Positions 26,243-35,650 of a stretch of 64,000 bases of DNA are shown one piece after another. The translations under genes were made by a program, and so were the position numbers. The stretch covers positions 62,001-126,000 of the forward strand of contig JAGKSB010000004.1 in the NCBI GenBank assembly GCA_017942165.1. Reading direction: 5' to 3'. This DNA comes from Rhinopithecimicrobium faecis (GTDB lineage Bacteria > Bacteroidota > Bacteroidia > Sphingobacteriales > Sphingobacteriaceae). A model generated the notes under the pieces. It saw only the letters and a program-made list of their open reading frames with translations, was not told the origin of the DNA and did not search any database. The first letter of the stretch is position 1, and each line of letters begins with the position of its first letter.

Positions 26243-29200
26243 GAGGTATTAAAATTCTAAGTGATTCATTTAACATACCTCTTATGATATAGAAAAATAA
26301 TGGATCTGAAATATTATCAGTTTCAGAGATCTGTTTTTTACGTAAGGCTATTCCTGCTTCCAAAAATTCTATCGCACGTTTTTTATTAGAAAGCATTTCT
26401 TGAAGTATTTTTTTCAAATCCCTTTCGATACCAAAAAGATCCTTAATAAATGAGGTTGATAAAAACATTTTAATAAAGTCTTCATAAACTATATAAACAG
26501 ATTCGAGTAAGTCTTGTGAAATTTCATCGTATTTCATATCACTGCCGTAAGCGATAACTGTATTACCTGCATCACCTAAATATGTGGTAAAAATTTTATT
26601 AATATTTCTTGCAGATAGACTTGCTAAAATGGACTCGTCCTCATGTGGTAATAATACAGCCCCTTGAGCTGTTAGTTCTTTAGGATTTGAAGAGGTTAAT
26701 ACAGTAACATTAGATCTTTCGCCATATATCCAGTGAATGATATAATCTGTATATTCATCTAGAATTTCTTTGTGGGAGGAATTAGAACTATCTAAAATGT
26801 GTAGTAATTTGGAACCATTCCCTGAAAAGACAATTTTATCTGGTTTACTAATTTCTTGAAGTTTCAAAGATTTAACATTATAGTAAATCAATGAAGCATA
26901 GTAAAGTAAATAAATTACACGTAAATTTTCATCATTTGCTAAAAAGTTTGAAAAGCTAATATTTGACATATTGGCAAACTCTTTATGATTCTCAATTGAA
27001 AAATAATACGATATCAAATTTGACATCCTATAAGCTTCTTCATCATGTTCCGCATGTTCAATTCCAGATTTAATTGAATTTACTTTAAGCTGATTCTCCT
27101 TTGATAAACTTGCAATAAATCTTTCTCCAATATGATAAAAAGTATTAGTTTTTAATGATTTCTCATACCCATTAGCATAAATATAATTTGCCCCAAAAAT
27201 CATAGATGTTACATTTATAACTTGTTGATTTTGATAGGTAACACTATCTACAGTTCCACCACCTATATCAATTGAAAGAATTGTATTGGAAGCACCTAAA
27301 ATTGTACCTTCATTTGCTATAGCATAAAATGGTGCTACTGATTCACATACTTTTTCTATTTGTATGTTAGGACCAAAATGAACAGCAATTAGCTTTGAGA
27401 AATTTGTTTCAACTTTTTTAATTTGATGTGTACCATAACTTAAGGGGTAACTCCAGATAAATTTGGTCGTACGAATATCCCCATCCATCATAAGAACTTT
27501 ATTCTTACAGATCATAATAATTTGTTCTAGAAAACTATTTATCTGAGCGTCTTGTTCATCCCTATTCGCAATTGTATTAATCCATTTAAGATTTGTAATT
27601 GCCCGAGATCTATTTGATTTTAAAAGCAGTTTTTTCTCATACGAAAACCCTATATTATAGTCTAAAATTGCTTGAAAATTATTAGGCTGATAGTTCTTAT
27701 AATCAAATAATACGCTTCTAATTGGAAAATTAACAGACGTATCAGATCCAATTTCTTCGGGAAGAAACTCTTGATCAAATAACGTTTGATGCTCTGGTCC
27801 AAGTTCAGTATAAGTATGTCCAAAAACAGCATTCTCTTTATTAAAACTCAATGATTTAGCAAATCCCTTATTTACTGTATACTCCACGTGAGTGTTAGAT
27901 GTTCCTAAGTCTATCGCAAATGTAAATTGTCCTCCAGCAGCATTTTCAGAAGCCCATAATGGAATTAATATATTTGACACATTAGATTCAACTTGTCGCA
28001 CTGAAATTGTATCAAAATTACTTTTCACACGATAGAAAAATGTGTTATAAAATGAATCATTTTGCCTAAACTTTGACTTTCTTGATACTATAGAACCTCT
28101 ATTCCCATCAAATTCAATTGCCAAATTTCCATTTAAATCATTTTGATTTTCATCAATAATATTGATATAATAATTTGGCTCGACAGATGTCCTCTTAAAA
28201 GGAAACATTCTTAAATATTGATTATAAGTAACAATTTTACCTGATTGAGAGGATATCTCAACACTCTCATATCGACGCGAAAGCTCAATAAAATCAGATC
28301 CTCCATTGATCGGAATACGTAAATAAACATCAACTCTACTTTTCCTCTTAATAACCTCAATCATAGGCTTACCGCCAAATTTTTTATCTATAAGATCTTT
28401 TCTATCAAATAATTCAAAAAATAGCGGTTTGAGTGGTAGAAGATAGCCAACTTCATTATCATCAGTCTGATTATTGAAGTTACCATCAAAGAAATATTTA
28501 GCGTTTAATTTATAGGGTGTTTCGTAAATCTCTTCTGCCAAGAAATCCCCAAAATGATAATATGGGTAAGAAATACTTTTGCCTGGAAGCATACGCTGTT
28601 CGACAGGAATCTCTGTATGATTTACCTTTTGATTAATATCCCACTTAGTATTCTTGTTATGATAATTCAAATGACCCAAATTTCCATTTGAAGCCAACAC
28701 CATAGGTATAAACTCCTTAAACTTCTTTTTTGTATGTATCAAAAAATCAGATTCCTTTTGGATATCCTCCAATAAATTAGATTTCTTAATCTTACGCAAT
28801 GGAATGCCAAAGACTTCTATAACAAAAGAATCGTAGGAAATTTCATCAAATTCATACAAATTTGAGTCATTTAAATCACTTAATTCATGAAAAAATTGTA
28901 AATCCTCGGCTTGTAAATATTCCTTATTTTTTTTCAAATAACTATAAAACTCAGGCATATATTGACTAAGCTTAGCATTCGTCACAAATAAGGCATACAA
29001 GTATTTTATAAATTCCCTATTGCGAGCATATAATGGTTTTGTAATACCATCAAATAATGTATCATTATCAAAAGTGTGCTTAGCAAAATCCTTTGAGTTG
29101 GCAGTTGTGAATACAATTGATTTCGGTGAAGTTCCACCTAAAACATATCCATCTAAAAGAAAAATGTAAAATCTTGTGAATTTTTCAAACTCAAAAGCAT

Positions 29201-29612
29201 CTTTATCTTGACTAAAATAAAGTCTTAACGTTTTGGCTAATAATTTATGTCCTTCTGAGGTAGATTCCTCTAATTTTGGTAAATCAATTTTTCGATCCCA
29301 AACTATTACTTCCAATCGACTACTAATACTGTCGAAGTTGTATAATAACTCTAATAAATCCAAACATTCACTAATGATCCTGTGTGTATTTGAGTCTCCA
29401 TCCAATTTCATTGTAGGTGATTCAAAAGAGGATAAAGCTGATCTAAATAAATCCATCCGAGCAAATGGAGATGGAATTGATGTTGGAAACTGCTTAGCTT
29501 TATCTTCATCACCCCCATGAATAGATTTTATTATTTCACTGTTATAATCACCACCTCTTTCTTGCCAATGGGTAATATCTGCACCTGTATATAATCTAAA
29601 TGTTTTTGCCAT
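26232..29612 (-). CDS. Giant Hsp70/actin-like ATPase with unique N-terminal half
   Basis: A 1126-residue protein. The first ~555 residues match no family I know; they open with TFRLYTGADITHWQERGG and include PSPFARMDLFRSAL. From about 563 an Hsp70/actin-fold ATPase domain starts with phosphate-1 motif FAIDLGTSNTHVEY. Phosphate-2 motif LSIDIGGGTVDS is near 780 and the adenosine motif KIVFSGNGSKLL near 926. About 200 residues of helical C-terminus follow. Its size is about twice DnaK, with the ATPase placed in the C-terminal half. It is translated in the motor operon, 8 bp after the tubulin-like gene. A chaperone-like or filament function is inferred. Confidence 0.82.
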   Translation of the reverse strand: MAKTFRLYTGADITHWQERGGDYNSEIIKSIHGGDEDKAKQFPTSIPSPFARMDLFRSALSSFESPTMKLDGDSNTHRIISECLDLLELLYNFDSISSRLEVIVWDRKIDLPKLEESTSEGHKLLAKTLRLYFSQDKDAFEFEKFTRFYIFLLDGYVLGGTSPKSIVFTTANSKDFAKHTFDNDTLFDGITKPLYARNREFIKYLYALFVTNAKLSQYMPEFYSYLKKNKEYLQAEDLQFFHELSDLNDSNLYEFDEISYDSFVIEVFGIPLRKIKKSNLLEDIQKESDFLIHTKKKFKEFIPMVLASNGNLGHLNYHNKNTKWDINQKVNHTEIPVEQRMLPGKSISYPYYHFGDFLAEEIYETPYKLNAKYFFDGNFNNQTDDNEVGYLLPLKPLFFELFDRKDLIDKKFGGKPMIEVIKRKSRVDVYLRIPINGGSDFIELSRRYESVEISSQSGKIVTYNQYLRMFPFKRTSVEPNYYINIIDENQNDLNGNLAIEFDGNRGSIVSRKSKFRQNDSFYNTFFYRVKSNFDTISVRQVESNVSNILIPLWASENAAGGQFTFAIDLGTSNTHVEYTVNKGFAKSLSFNKENAVFGHTYTELGPEHQTLFDQEFLPEEIGSDTSVNFPIRSVLFDYKNYQPNNFQAILDYNIGFSYEKKLLLKSNRSRAITNLKWINTIANRDEQDAQINSFLEQIIMICKNKVLMMDGDIRTTKFIWSYPLSYGTHQIKKVETNFSKLIAVHFGPNIQIEKVCESVAPFYAIANEGTILGASNTILSIDIGGGTVDSVTYQNQQVINVTSMIFGANYIYANGYEKSLKTNTFYHIGERFIASLSKENQLKVNSIKSGIEHAEHDEEAYRMSNLISYYFSIENHKEFANMSNISFSNFLANDENLRVIYLLYYASLIYYNVKSLKLQEISKPDKIVFSGNGSKLLHILDSSNSSHKEILDEYTDYIIHWIYGERSNVTVLTSSNPKELTAQGAVLLPHEDESILASLSARNINKIFTTYLGDAGNTVIAYGSDMKYDEISQDLLESVYIVYEDFIKMFLSTSFIKDLFGIERDLKKILQEMLSNKKRAIEFLEAGIALRKKQISETDNISDPLFFYIIRGMLNESLRILIPHEN

Positions 29613-29620
29613 AATATTTT

Positions 29621-31138
29621 TTAAAATAACTCATCACTAATACTATCTGCCGTAGCATGGCTGAATATCTCTAAAAATTTTGATTCAGCATTGGAAAAGT
29701 TTTTTCCTTTTGAATACGAATTTAGGTTTCCAGTTATAATATCATAGCTATCACCAGACTTTTTAAATTTTTGCCACAAACTTCTTTGTCGTTTTGGAAT
29801 TCCTGTAACAAAATTGAATATATCCTGGTCACTTGTTGTAAAACCAGTAATATTGCCTTCTGTATCTGTAGTTTCAACGATATAATAAGGGGCAAAACTC
29901 AATTTATTACGTTTCAATTCTGCAAGCCAAATTTTAAACTCTTTCAAAAAGGCTGATATTGATGAATAAAATTGAGAATTTAAAAAATTATCATCAATCC
30001 TAGGTTCTTCAACGGCGAATGGACTCTTTTTTGTTTTCGATAGTTCATTATCTAAATATTGGGTAGCGAAAAATAATTGAGTCAAAGGTAATTTAAATCG
30101 CTTTTGTGTTTCTAAAGCTAGATTATTGAAGGTTATTATAGGGTTATTTAGATCAATACTATCGATTCCAAATTCAAGATATTTTGGATCTACAGCACGA
30201 CCATTTTCAGTATTCAAAGTAGCTTCATCTGCAAAATCGAGAATTGCTAATGCAGAAGCCAATTCGACAAAATGCGCATCATTTTTTTGGCCTACTCCAC
30301 CAACTATATTTTTATAATTGTTGCTTGCATTATCACCAATGTAATACAAAGCATTAATAGAACGGTTTCCACTCAAATTTTTATGATAGTATCCTAATGC
30401 TGCTTTCGTTTTAGAAATAAAAGTTGAACTTTGAATAGCTTCAGAATTATCACCATCTAATTTAAAATATGGTAAAACAGTTACTGCTCCAACTACCGCA
30501 TTTTTTAAATGATCATTATAATGACCACTTGCGGATCCTTCTCTTATATTTTTGAGTATTAATGGAAAACCTGCAGCCCCCGTACCTCCAAAAATTGAAG
30601 AAATAATAAAGATTTTATCTTCCTTTTGGAAATTTTGAACAAATTGTAAATACTCAATTGATTCAGTAAATTTATTTAAAACTACAGAACCTATATTTGG
30701 GTTTCCCTGAAATCCAACTTCCAAACTTAAATCTAAATTACTTTTAGAAAATAATAAAGAAATCAAGGCATCATTACTCTTATCTAAGCTATTGTAATCA
30801 ATGAATTTTGAAAAAGATCCACCATGCAAATCAGCAATATTAAGTCTGAATTCATTGGAAATAGACTCACCTGTTGAAGCTCCAACAACATCACCTAATG
30901 ACTCTATTCTATTCGAAAAAAAGGAATTTTTTAAATTTGGATCAACGGACTTATTAATAATTCTATAGTTATTTAATAACCTAGTTGTTCTAGAAACATC
31001 AGCAGCTGAGGCATCCGGATCTAAAATAATAGGGACTATTTCATAATTAGTTTTTACTCCTGAAGCTAATAGCATTGTGAGAGATTTCACAACTCGAGAA
31101 CCCGTACCTCCTATTGCAAATATATATAATTTAGGCAT
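29621..31138 (-). CDS. Tubulin/FtsZ-like GTPase (Tubulin_2 type)
   Basis: A 505-residue soluble protein opening with FAIGGTGSRVVKSL, which matches the first glycine loop of Tubulin_2/FtsZl-1 proteins. The tubulin signature GGGTGSG appears as IFGGTGAAGFP near residue 186. Both glycine-rich loops expected for GTP binding are present, although divergent. FtsZl-1 proteins were predicted (Makarova and Koonin, 2010, from memory) to work in a membrane-remodelling system with vWA and OmpA proteins, and such partners are in this operon. Gaps are 6 bp to the small membrane gene and 8 bp to the Hsp70-like gene. Confidence 0.8.
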   Translation of the reverse strand: MPKLYIFAIGGTGSRVVKSLTMLLASGVKTNYEIVPIILDPDASAADVSRTTRLLNNYRIINKSVDPNLKNSFFSNRIESLGDVVGASTGESISNEFRLNIADLHGGSFSKFIDYNSLDKSNDALISLLFSKSNLDLSLEVGFQGNPNIGSVVLNKFTESIEYLQFVQNFQKEDKIFIISSIFGGTGAAGFPLILKNIREGSASGHYNDHLKNAVVGAVTVLPYFKLDGDNSEAIQSSTFISKTKAALGYYHKNLSGNRSINALYYIGDNASNNYKNIVGGVGQKNDAHFVELASALAILDFADEATLNTENGRAVDPKYLEFGIDSIDLNNPIITFNNLALETQKRFKLPLTQLFFATQYLDNELSKTKKSPFAVEEPRIDDNFLNSQFYSSISAFLKEFKIWLAELKRNKLSFAPYYIVETTDTEGNITGFTTSDQDIFNFVTGIPKRQRSLWQKFKKSGDSYDIITGNLNSYSKGKNFSNAESKFLEIFSHATADSISDELF

Positions 31139-31144
31139 AATTAA

Positions 31145-31543
31145 TTAAAAAGGAATTTTTGAATTATTGACACTTAAACGCTTAATTACTAATGAAAAAA
31201 GAAAAAATAGTATTGCTGCGTACAATGCATTAACAAATGCTAAACTCATATATTCACCATCAAAACTAAAACCTTTAGCATTCAAAATAGCCTCTGAATT
31301 AGTCCATAAAAATGTAAAATTGATAATGACTGTGATAAATAAAGCACTTACCCAATATTTTAGTTTGGCAAATCTAGGTTTATCCATAATTTTATAATAT
31401 ATACACAATAATAAACTTACTGATATAACTAATGTTACACCATATTTTTGATACAAATACTCATCGAATATTTCCTCAGAAAATCCTGAAGAGTAGAAAC
31501 CAATAAAGTTATTCTCGTAAAGGGCTGCAAATAAATCATTCAT
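31145..31543 (-). CDS. Small multi-pass membrane protein of the motor operon
   Basis: A 132-residue protein with three clear hydrophobic segments (about 36-52 LVISVSLLLCIYYKI, 64-82 WVSALFITVIINFTFLW, 100-120 AFVNALYAAILFFLFSLVI). There is no family I recognise. It lies 3 bp after the vWA-like gene and 6 bp before the tubulin-like gene. Its location between them suggests it anchors one or both at the membrane. Confidence 0.7.
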   Translation of the reverse strand: MNDLFAALYENNFIGFYSSGFSEEIFDEYLYQKYGVTLVISVSLLLCIYYKIMDKPRFAKLKYWVSALFITVIINFTFLWTNSEAILNAKGFSFDGEYMSLAFVNALYAAILFFLFSLVIKRLSVNNSKIPF

Positions 31544-31546
31544 AAA

Positions 31547-33025
31547 TTATTTTTTGTTTAATGTTAATTTTATTTGTGGAATAGTTACTCCATTTGAATC
31601 ATACGCACCTTTTATGCCTGCAAATAAATATTTTAGACCAAAAGTTTTGTCTAATGATAATCGAATATTTGAGTCATCATCTAAATTTGATGAGCCTATC
31701 CAGGCTGGCAATGCATTAGTAAACGATAGCGCAAAATCTGAAGGAAAGTTAGCATCAACACTGCGGATAGTGATTATATGGGAATAATTTCTGTTTGAAA
31801 TTGAATTCCAATCATTCTTATCTAACAATTCTGGTTGATTATTCTCAGGTATAGCCTGAATATTTAAAATTTCAAATCCTGGAGTAATTTTGTAAGAGCC
31901 CTTATTTGTAATTGTTTTTTTATCAGGATAATTGCTAAAATCTACAGCTATGGTGAACTGAAAATTTGAGTCTTTTGCATTTATATTTTCTAAAATAGTT
32001 TTATCCTTTCTGTTTACATTAAATCGGCCTATAGATTTCGTCCTTCCCAACACTTCCGATTTCAAATTAAGGTCTGCTTGAGATGTGAAAAAGTAACTGT
32101 TTTTAAATCCTTTATATTTTGTTAAATCATTTTTATTTAGAAAATCTTTAACAGCTCCATCTTCTCCAAGAATCCATATATAGTAAGGTCTGATTTCGTT
32201 AGATAACATAATAACTTGATTCTCTTTATCAAAGTACTTTCCATCAAAGTTTGACTCCATTTGAATGACGTAAGTCGATAGTGGAAATTCCTGTGATTTG
32301 TCAAGGAAAACAGATTTTGTTAAACTTTGTTGAAATATCAATCCTTGAATGGTAGACCTAGATTTATCTAAAGAATAGATACAATCAGAGATAAAAATAC
32401 TTATATCATTTTTATTGGTCCTTTCTAAAACCATTCTGTAAAGCTCATTTAGCTCTGATACAGATTGATTTCCTACGACATAAGGTTCTTTAGTAGGCTC
32501 TAATGAAGAAAAGAAATCACTAATATTTTTATCAACTTTTGTAGGATAAACATCCGTATTTACAAAGCTAACTGAAAGATTATTCTCTCCATAATGGTGA
32601 CGGGCCTCTACAACCAAATCAGCAAGGGCTGCTTCATAGTCAGTTATGCCTCTAACATATCCATCCATACTCCCCGAATTTTCTAAGAATATATTTATTC
32701 TATTTGCTTTATTTTCCTGAATAGAACAACTTGATATGTTAAAATTATTTGTAAATTTCTGCGTTGACACAACGGCATTGAATTTATCAATAAGTAAATT
32801 TCCGTTACTATCAAAAAATTTCCTAAATGCACGTCCCTTCTTATTATTTATAAAAAAAGATTTTAAATCACTATAATCAGTGCAATCAAAACCATCAGAA
32901 GATAACTCGTCAATTTTTTTTTGATAAGCCATCTCATTACTACATCCAGTAAGTTGAAAAAATCCTACACTTAATGATAAAAGTACTCCACAAATACTTA
33001 TTTTTTTTTTTGAATTAAGGTTCAT
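31547..33025 (-). CDS. vWA-like lipoprotein of the motor operon
   Basis: A 492-residue lipoprotein (lipobox FFQLTGCSN). A von Willebrand A-like core begins near 110 with INIFLENSGSMDGYVRG. The MIDAS pattern DxSxS appears as ENSGS, a Glu replacing the first Asp. The next strand is ISIFISDCIYSLD near 210, again with D in the expected place. The C-terminal 200 residues are a beta-rich region of no known family. It is the first gene of the operon, and a surface or periplasmic sensor role for the cytoplasmic machinery is a reasonable guess. Confidence 0.75.
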   Translation of the reverse strand: MNLNSKKKISICGVLLSLSVGFFQLTGCSNEMAYQKKIDELSSDGFDCTDYSDLKSFFINNKKGRAFRKFFDSNGNLLIDKFNAVVSTQKFTNNFNISSCSIQENKANRINIFLENSGSMDGYVRGITDYEAALADLVVEARHHYGENNLSVSFVNTDVYPTKVDKNISDFFSSLEPTKEPYVVGNQSVSELNELYRMVLERTNKNDISIFISDCIYSLDKSRSTIQGLIFQQSLTKSVFLDKSQEFPLSTYVIQMESNFDGKYFDKENQVIMLSNEIRPYYIWILGEDGAVKDFLNKNDLTKYKGFKNSYFFTSQADLNLKSEVLGRTKSIGRFNVNRKDKTILENINAKDSNFQFTIAVDFSNYPDKKTITNKGSYKITPGFEILNIQAIPENNQPELLDKNDWNSISNRNYSHIITIRSVDANFPSDFALSFTNALPAWIGSSNLDDDSNIRLSLDKTFGLKYLFAGIKGAYDSNGVTIPQIKLTLNKK

Positions 33026-33044
33026 ATTTAGGTTTATAAAAAAT

Positions 33045-33052
33045 CAAATATA
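33045..33052 (-). promoter_or_regulatory. Candidate -7 element of the seven-gene operon
   Basis: TATATTTG on the minus strand matches the TAnnTTTG -7 consensus and lies 19 bp before the first start codon. The -33 region is weak. An inverted repeat of 7-bp arms (TATTGTT, AACAATA) at 33093-33108 is further upstream and could be an operator. Confidence 0.35.
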
Positions 33053-33199
33053 CTGTATTCTCTTGTTAATAAATATTTCATCCAAAAAAAAATATTGTTA
33101 CAACAATAACTAAATAAACAAATTATTAATTATGCTATCATTTTTTCTTTTTAGCCTATTTCATCTGAAAATTGTCATACTCTCCCGTAAAATCAAAAA

Positions 33200-33227
33200 C
33201 ACCCCTAAATAATAAAATTTAGAGGTG
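33200..33227 (-). terminator. Terminator of the GH2 gene
   Basis: A hairpin with CACC/GGTG and CTAAAT/ATTTAG arms around one mismatch lies directly downstream of the glycosidase stop (minus strand). A T-rich run follows on that strand. Confidence 0.65.
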
Positions 33228-33252
33228 CCTACAGATCAAAAATAGCTACTCC

Positions 33253-35454
33253 TTACAAACCTACATGCTCATCTTTCGTGAAAGCCTTTTCCCCAAGCTC
33301 CCGCTTATATTTAGCATCATAGTTCCAAAGAATCTCATCGCGCGTTAGTACGCCTCCCTTTTCCACTTGAGCAACAATGTTATTTTCACCTTGCTTAAGT
33401 TGCACATTATCCACTTCAAAGTGAATCTTGTTATAGCCATTTTTAAGCCCCTTAATCTCTTTTCCATTTACCAATAATGTAGGCATTCCTTGGTTTGAAA
33501 ATATCGTTATTTTCGTAAACTCATTCCCTCGATTTACCACTCTACGTTGCGTAATATAGACCACAGGCGTAGCACTCCAGTTAGCCTTATACCAATAAAA
33601 AGAGTCTTTCTTTGTCTTCCTGTCGAAAGACACAATGCCTTTATAATTTCTTGGTCTTACATTCAATCTGGTAATAGGCGTCGCAAAATCAAACATATTC
33701 CATAGATAAGAACCTATAAAAATGGGGTTTTTCTCAATAGTAGCCCAATTGACAATATGAAATTTTGTCGCAAACTCTTCTGGAAAGAACGCCGGTTTAC
33801 TAAACTGATTTCCGGTATTGCCGACTAACTCCGCTTGATCCTCAGGAACAGCTTCAGCACCATACTCTGAATATATTATGCGGTAGTCCCTAAAATCCTT
33901 TCCGATACGTGTCGCCCAAGTCTCCACATCATCTTCATTGGGACTTAAGTTCTCCAACTCACCATTATACCAGCCGAAATAATGATTTACTCCTTGCACA
34001 TCCGCCTTATTATTTACGACATGATCAATAACATTATAGCCATTTACCGATACGGTATAACGGTCGGGGTCCTCAGATTTCGCTAAATCGTGGAGCTTAG
34101 ATGTCAGAGCAATGGTATGTGCAGCGTTGGCATGACTGCCATTCTCGTAATAAACCTCATTATGTAAACCCCATATATAGATGGAAGGATGGTTAAAATT
34201 TTGACGTACAAGCTCCTTTAGCTGCTGCAATGCGTTATTCTCCTCCTTACCGGTAACCTGATTTACAAACGGTATTTCCGCCCATACAATAAGACCTAAA
34301 GAATCGCAGCGGCTGTAGAAATATTCAGACTGCTGATAGTGGGCTAAGCGTATAGAGGTAGCGCCCATTTCTGTGATTATAGCGAGATCCTCATCGTGAT
34401 CAGCCTGACTTAGCGCAGCACCCTTACCCCAGCGATCCTGATGTCTTGTTACCCCATAAAGTGGGTATTTAACATCATTCAAATAGAAGCCTTCACTCGC
34501 ACGCAATTCAAACTTGCGTACACCCAGCGGCTGAGTAACCTCATCTACCAGCTTCCCCGCGCGACGTATCTGTGTTACGACCTTATACAAATAAGGATCC
34601 TGTATACCATGCCATAAGTGGGGAGAAGTAATTTTCAGCTGCTGAAACACCTCCTGTCTTCCTTGAGGTAATAAATTATACAACGTGGTGGATGTTGACT
34701 TTTGTTTTCCCGAAGCATCTACGATCGCTGTGAAGACTTCGACTTCCTGCTTGGCACCAGTTTTATTTTCAAGTTTAATTTTAACGCCAATATCTGCTGA
34801 TTTTTTGGATACATTCTTCTGCGTTATATAGAGCCCGGGGCCCGCAAAATCGTCTACAGCAATATTGATATCTTCGGTAACGATAAGTTCTACAGGGCGA
34901 TAAATGCCACCATACATTGGAAATAGCACATGGTTTACAGGAATTACATCCGGCGAAGCTTCATTATTAACTTTTACAAGAAGTTCATTTTCCTGCCCAT
35001 ACTTAAGCATGGTTGTGAGCTCCAGCGTGAAGGCTGAATACCCTCCTTTATGCGAGCCCACAAATTTATAGGGCTCAAGTGGTGCATTGTTTAAGAAAAT
35101 CTCTGCCTGCGAATTTACGCCTTCAAACTTGACAAATACACGCTTTCCTTGCCAACTTTTATCTGGGGAAAATGTTTTACGGTAAAATCCATCGCCCACA
35201 TAAAAACGTTCATTATAGCTGTAAGAGCCTGCTTTAACAACATCTGACTGCATATCCGTCGCATTCCAAGTATGTGGAAGTTGCAGCATTTGCCACTTCC
35301 CAGAAAATATACTGCTGTAATTAAGATTATTTGCTGTAAATGGCCCTCTCTTAAAGCCCCAATTTTGATTAAAGGGTATTACTTCTCGTGCTGTTAGCGA
35401 TCCTGCTGAAAGGAAAAACAAGCCTGCTAATAAGATTTTATTGTAAACGCTCAT
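33253..35454 (-). CDS. Glycoside hydrolase family 2 (beta-galactosidase-like)
   Basis: A 733-residue exported GH2 enzyme that would hydrolyse beta-galactosides or related sugars in the periplasm. It has a signal peptide (KILLAGLFFLSAGSLTA), a sugar-binding sandwich, an immunoglobulin-like domain and a TIM barrel. The acid/base Glu is in WGLHNEVYY (about residue 430) and the nucleophile in IIYSEYGAE (about 528), both as in LacZ. I start at ATG 35454 because the 15 residues before it are not signal-like. The exact glycoside is unknown and no SusC/D pair is next to it, so it is not in a polysaccharide-utilisation locus. Confidence 0.92.
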   Translation of the reverse strand: MSVYNKILLAGLFFLSAGSLTAREVIPFNQNWGFKRGPFTANNLNYSSIFSGKWQMLQLPHTWNATDMQSDVVKAGSYSYNERFYVGDGFYRKTFSPDKSWQGKRVFVKFEGVNSQAEIFLNNAPLEPYKFVGSHKGGYSAFTLELTTMLKYGQENELLVKVNNEASPDVIPVNHVLFPMYGGIYRPVELIVTEDINIAVDDFAGPGLYITQKNVSKKSADIGVKIKLENKTGAKQEVEVFTAIVDASGKQKSTSTTLYNLLPQGRQEVFQQLKITSPHLWHGIQDPYLYKVVTQIRRAGKLVDEVTQPLGVRKFELRASEGFYLNDVKYPLYGVTRHQDRWGKGAALSQADHDEDLAIITEMGATSIRLAHYQQSEYFYSRCDSLGLIVWAEIPFVNQVTGKEENNALQQLKELVRQNFNHPSIYIWGLHNEVYYENGSHANAAHTIALTSKLHDLAKSEDPDRYTVSVNGYNVIDHVVNNKADVQGVNHYFGWYNGELENLSPNEDDVETWATRIGKDFRDYRIIYSEYGAEAVPEDQAELVGNTGNQFSKPAFFPEEFATKFHIVNWATIEKNPIFIGSYLWNMFDFATPITRLNVRPRNYKGIVSFDRKTKKDSFYWYKANWSATPVVYITQRRVVNRGNEFTKITIFSNQGMPTLLVNGKEIKGLKNGYNKIHFEVDNVQLKQGENNIVAQVEKGGVLTRDEILWNYDAKYKRELGEKAFTKDEHVGL

Positions 35455-35650
35455 GTAAGGTATTATAAGGTATAGAGACAAATAACTCTGAATTGTCAAA
35501 TTTCTTCAAGTTATCCATTTTCAAGGAGTGGGACAAGAATTATAAAATTTAACTAATAAAACGTTTTCGCTAGTTTTAACGATTAAATTTCCGATAGTAC
35601 GGTTTTAACGTCCATATACTCAAAACTGTCAATACTTAAAACCAATAGTT

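Noticed and set aside
23116..33025. Calling the island a standard Zorya system
   Set aside because: Only the motor pair fits. ZorC, ZorD or ZorE are absent, and the Hsp70-like and tubulin-like genes are not part of known Zorya types as I know them.
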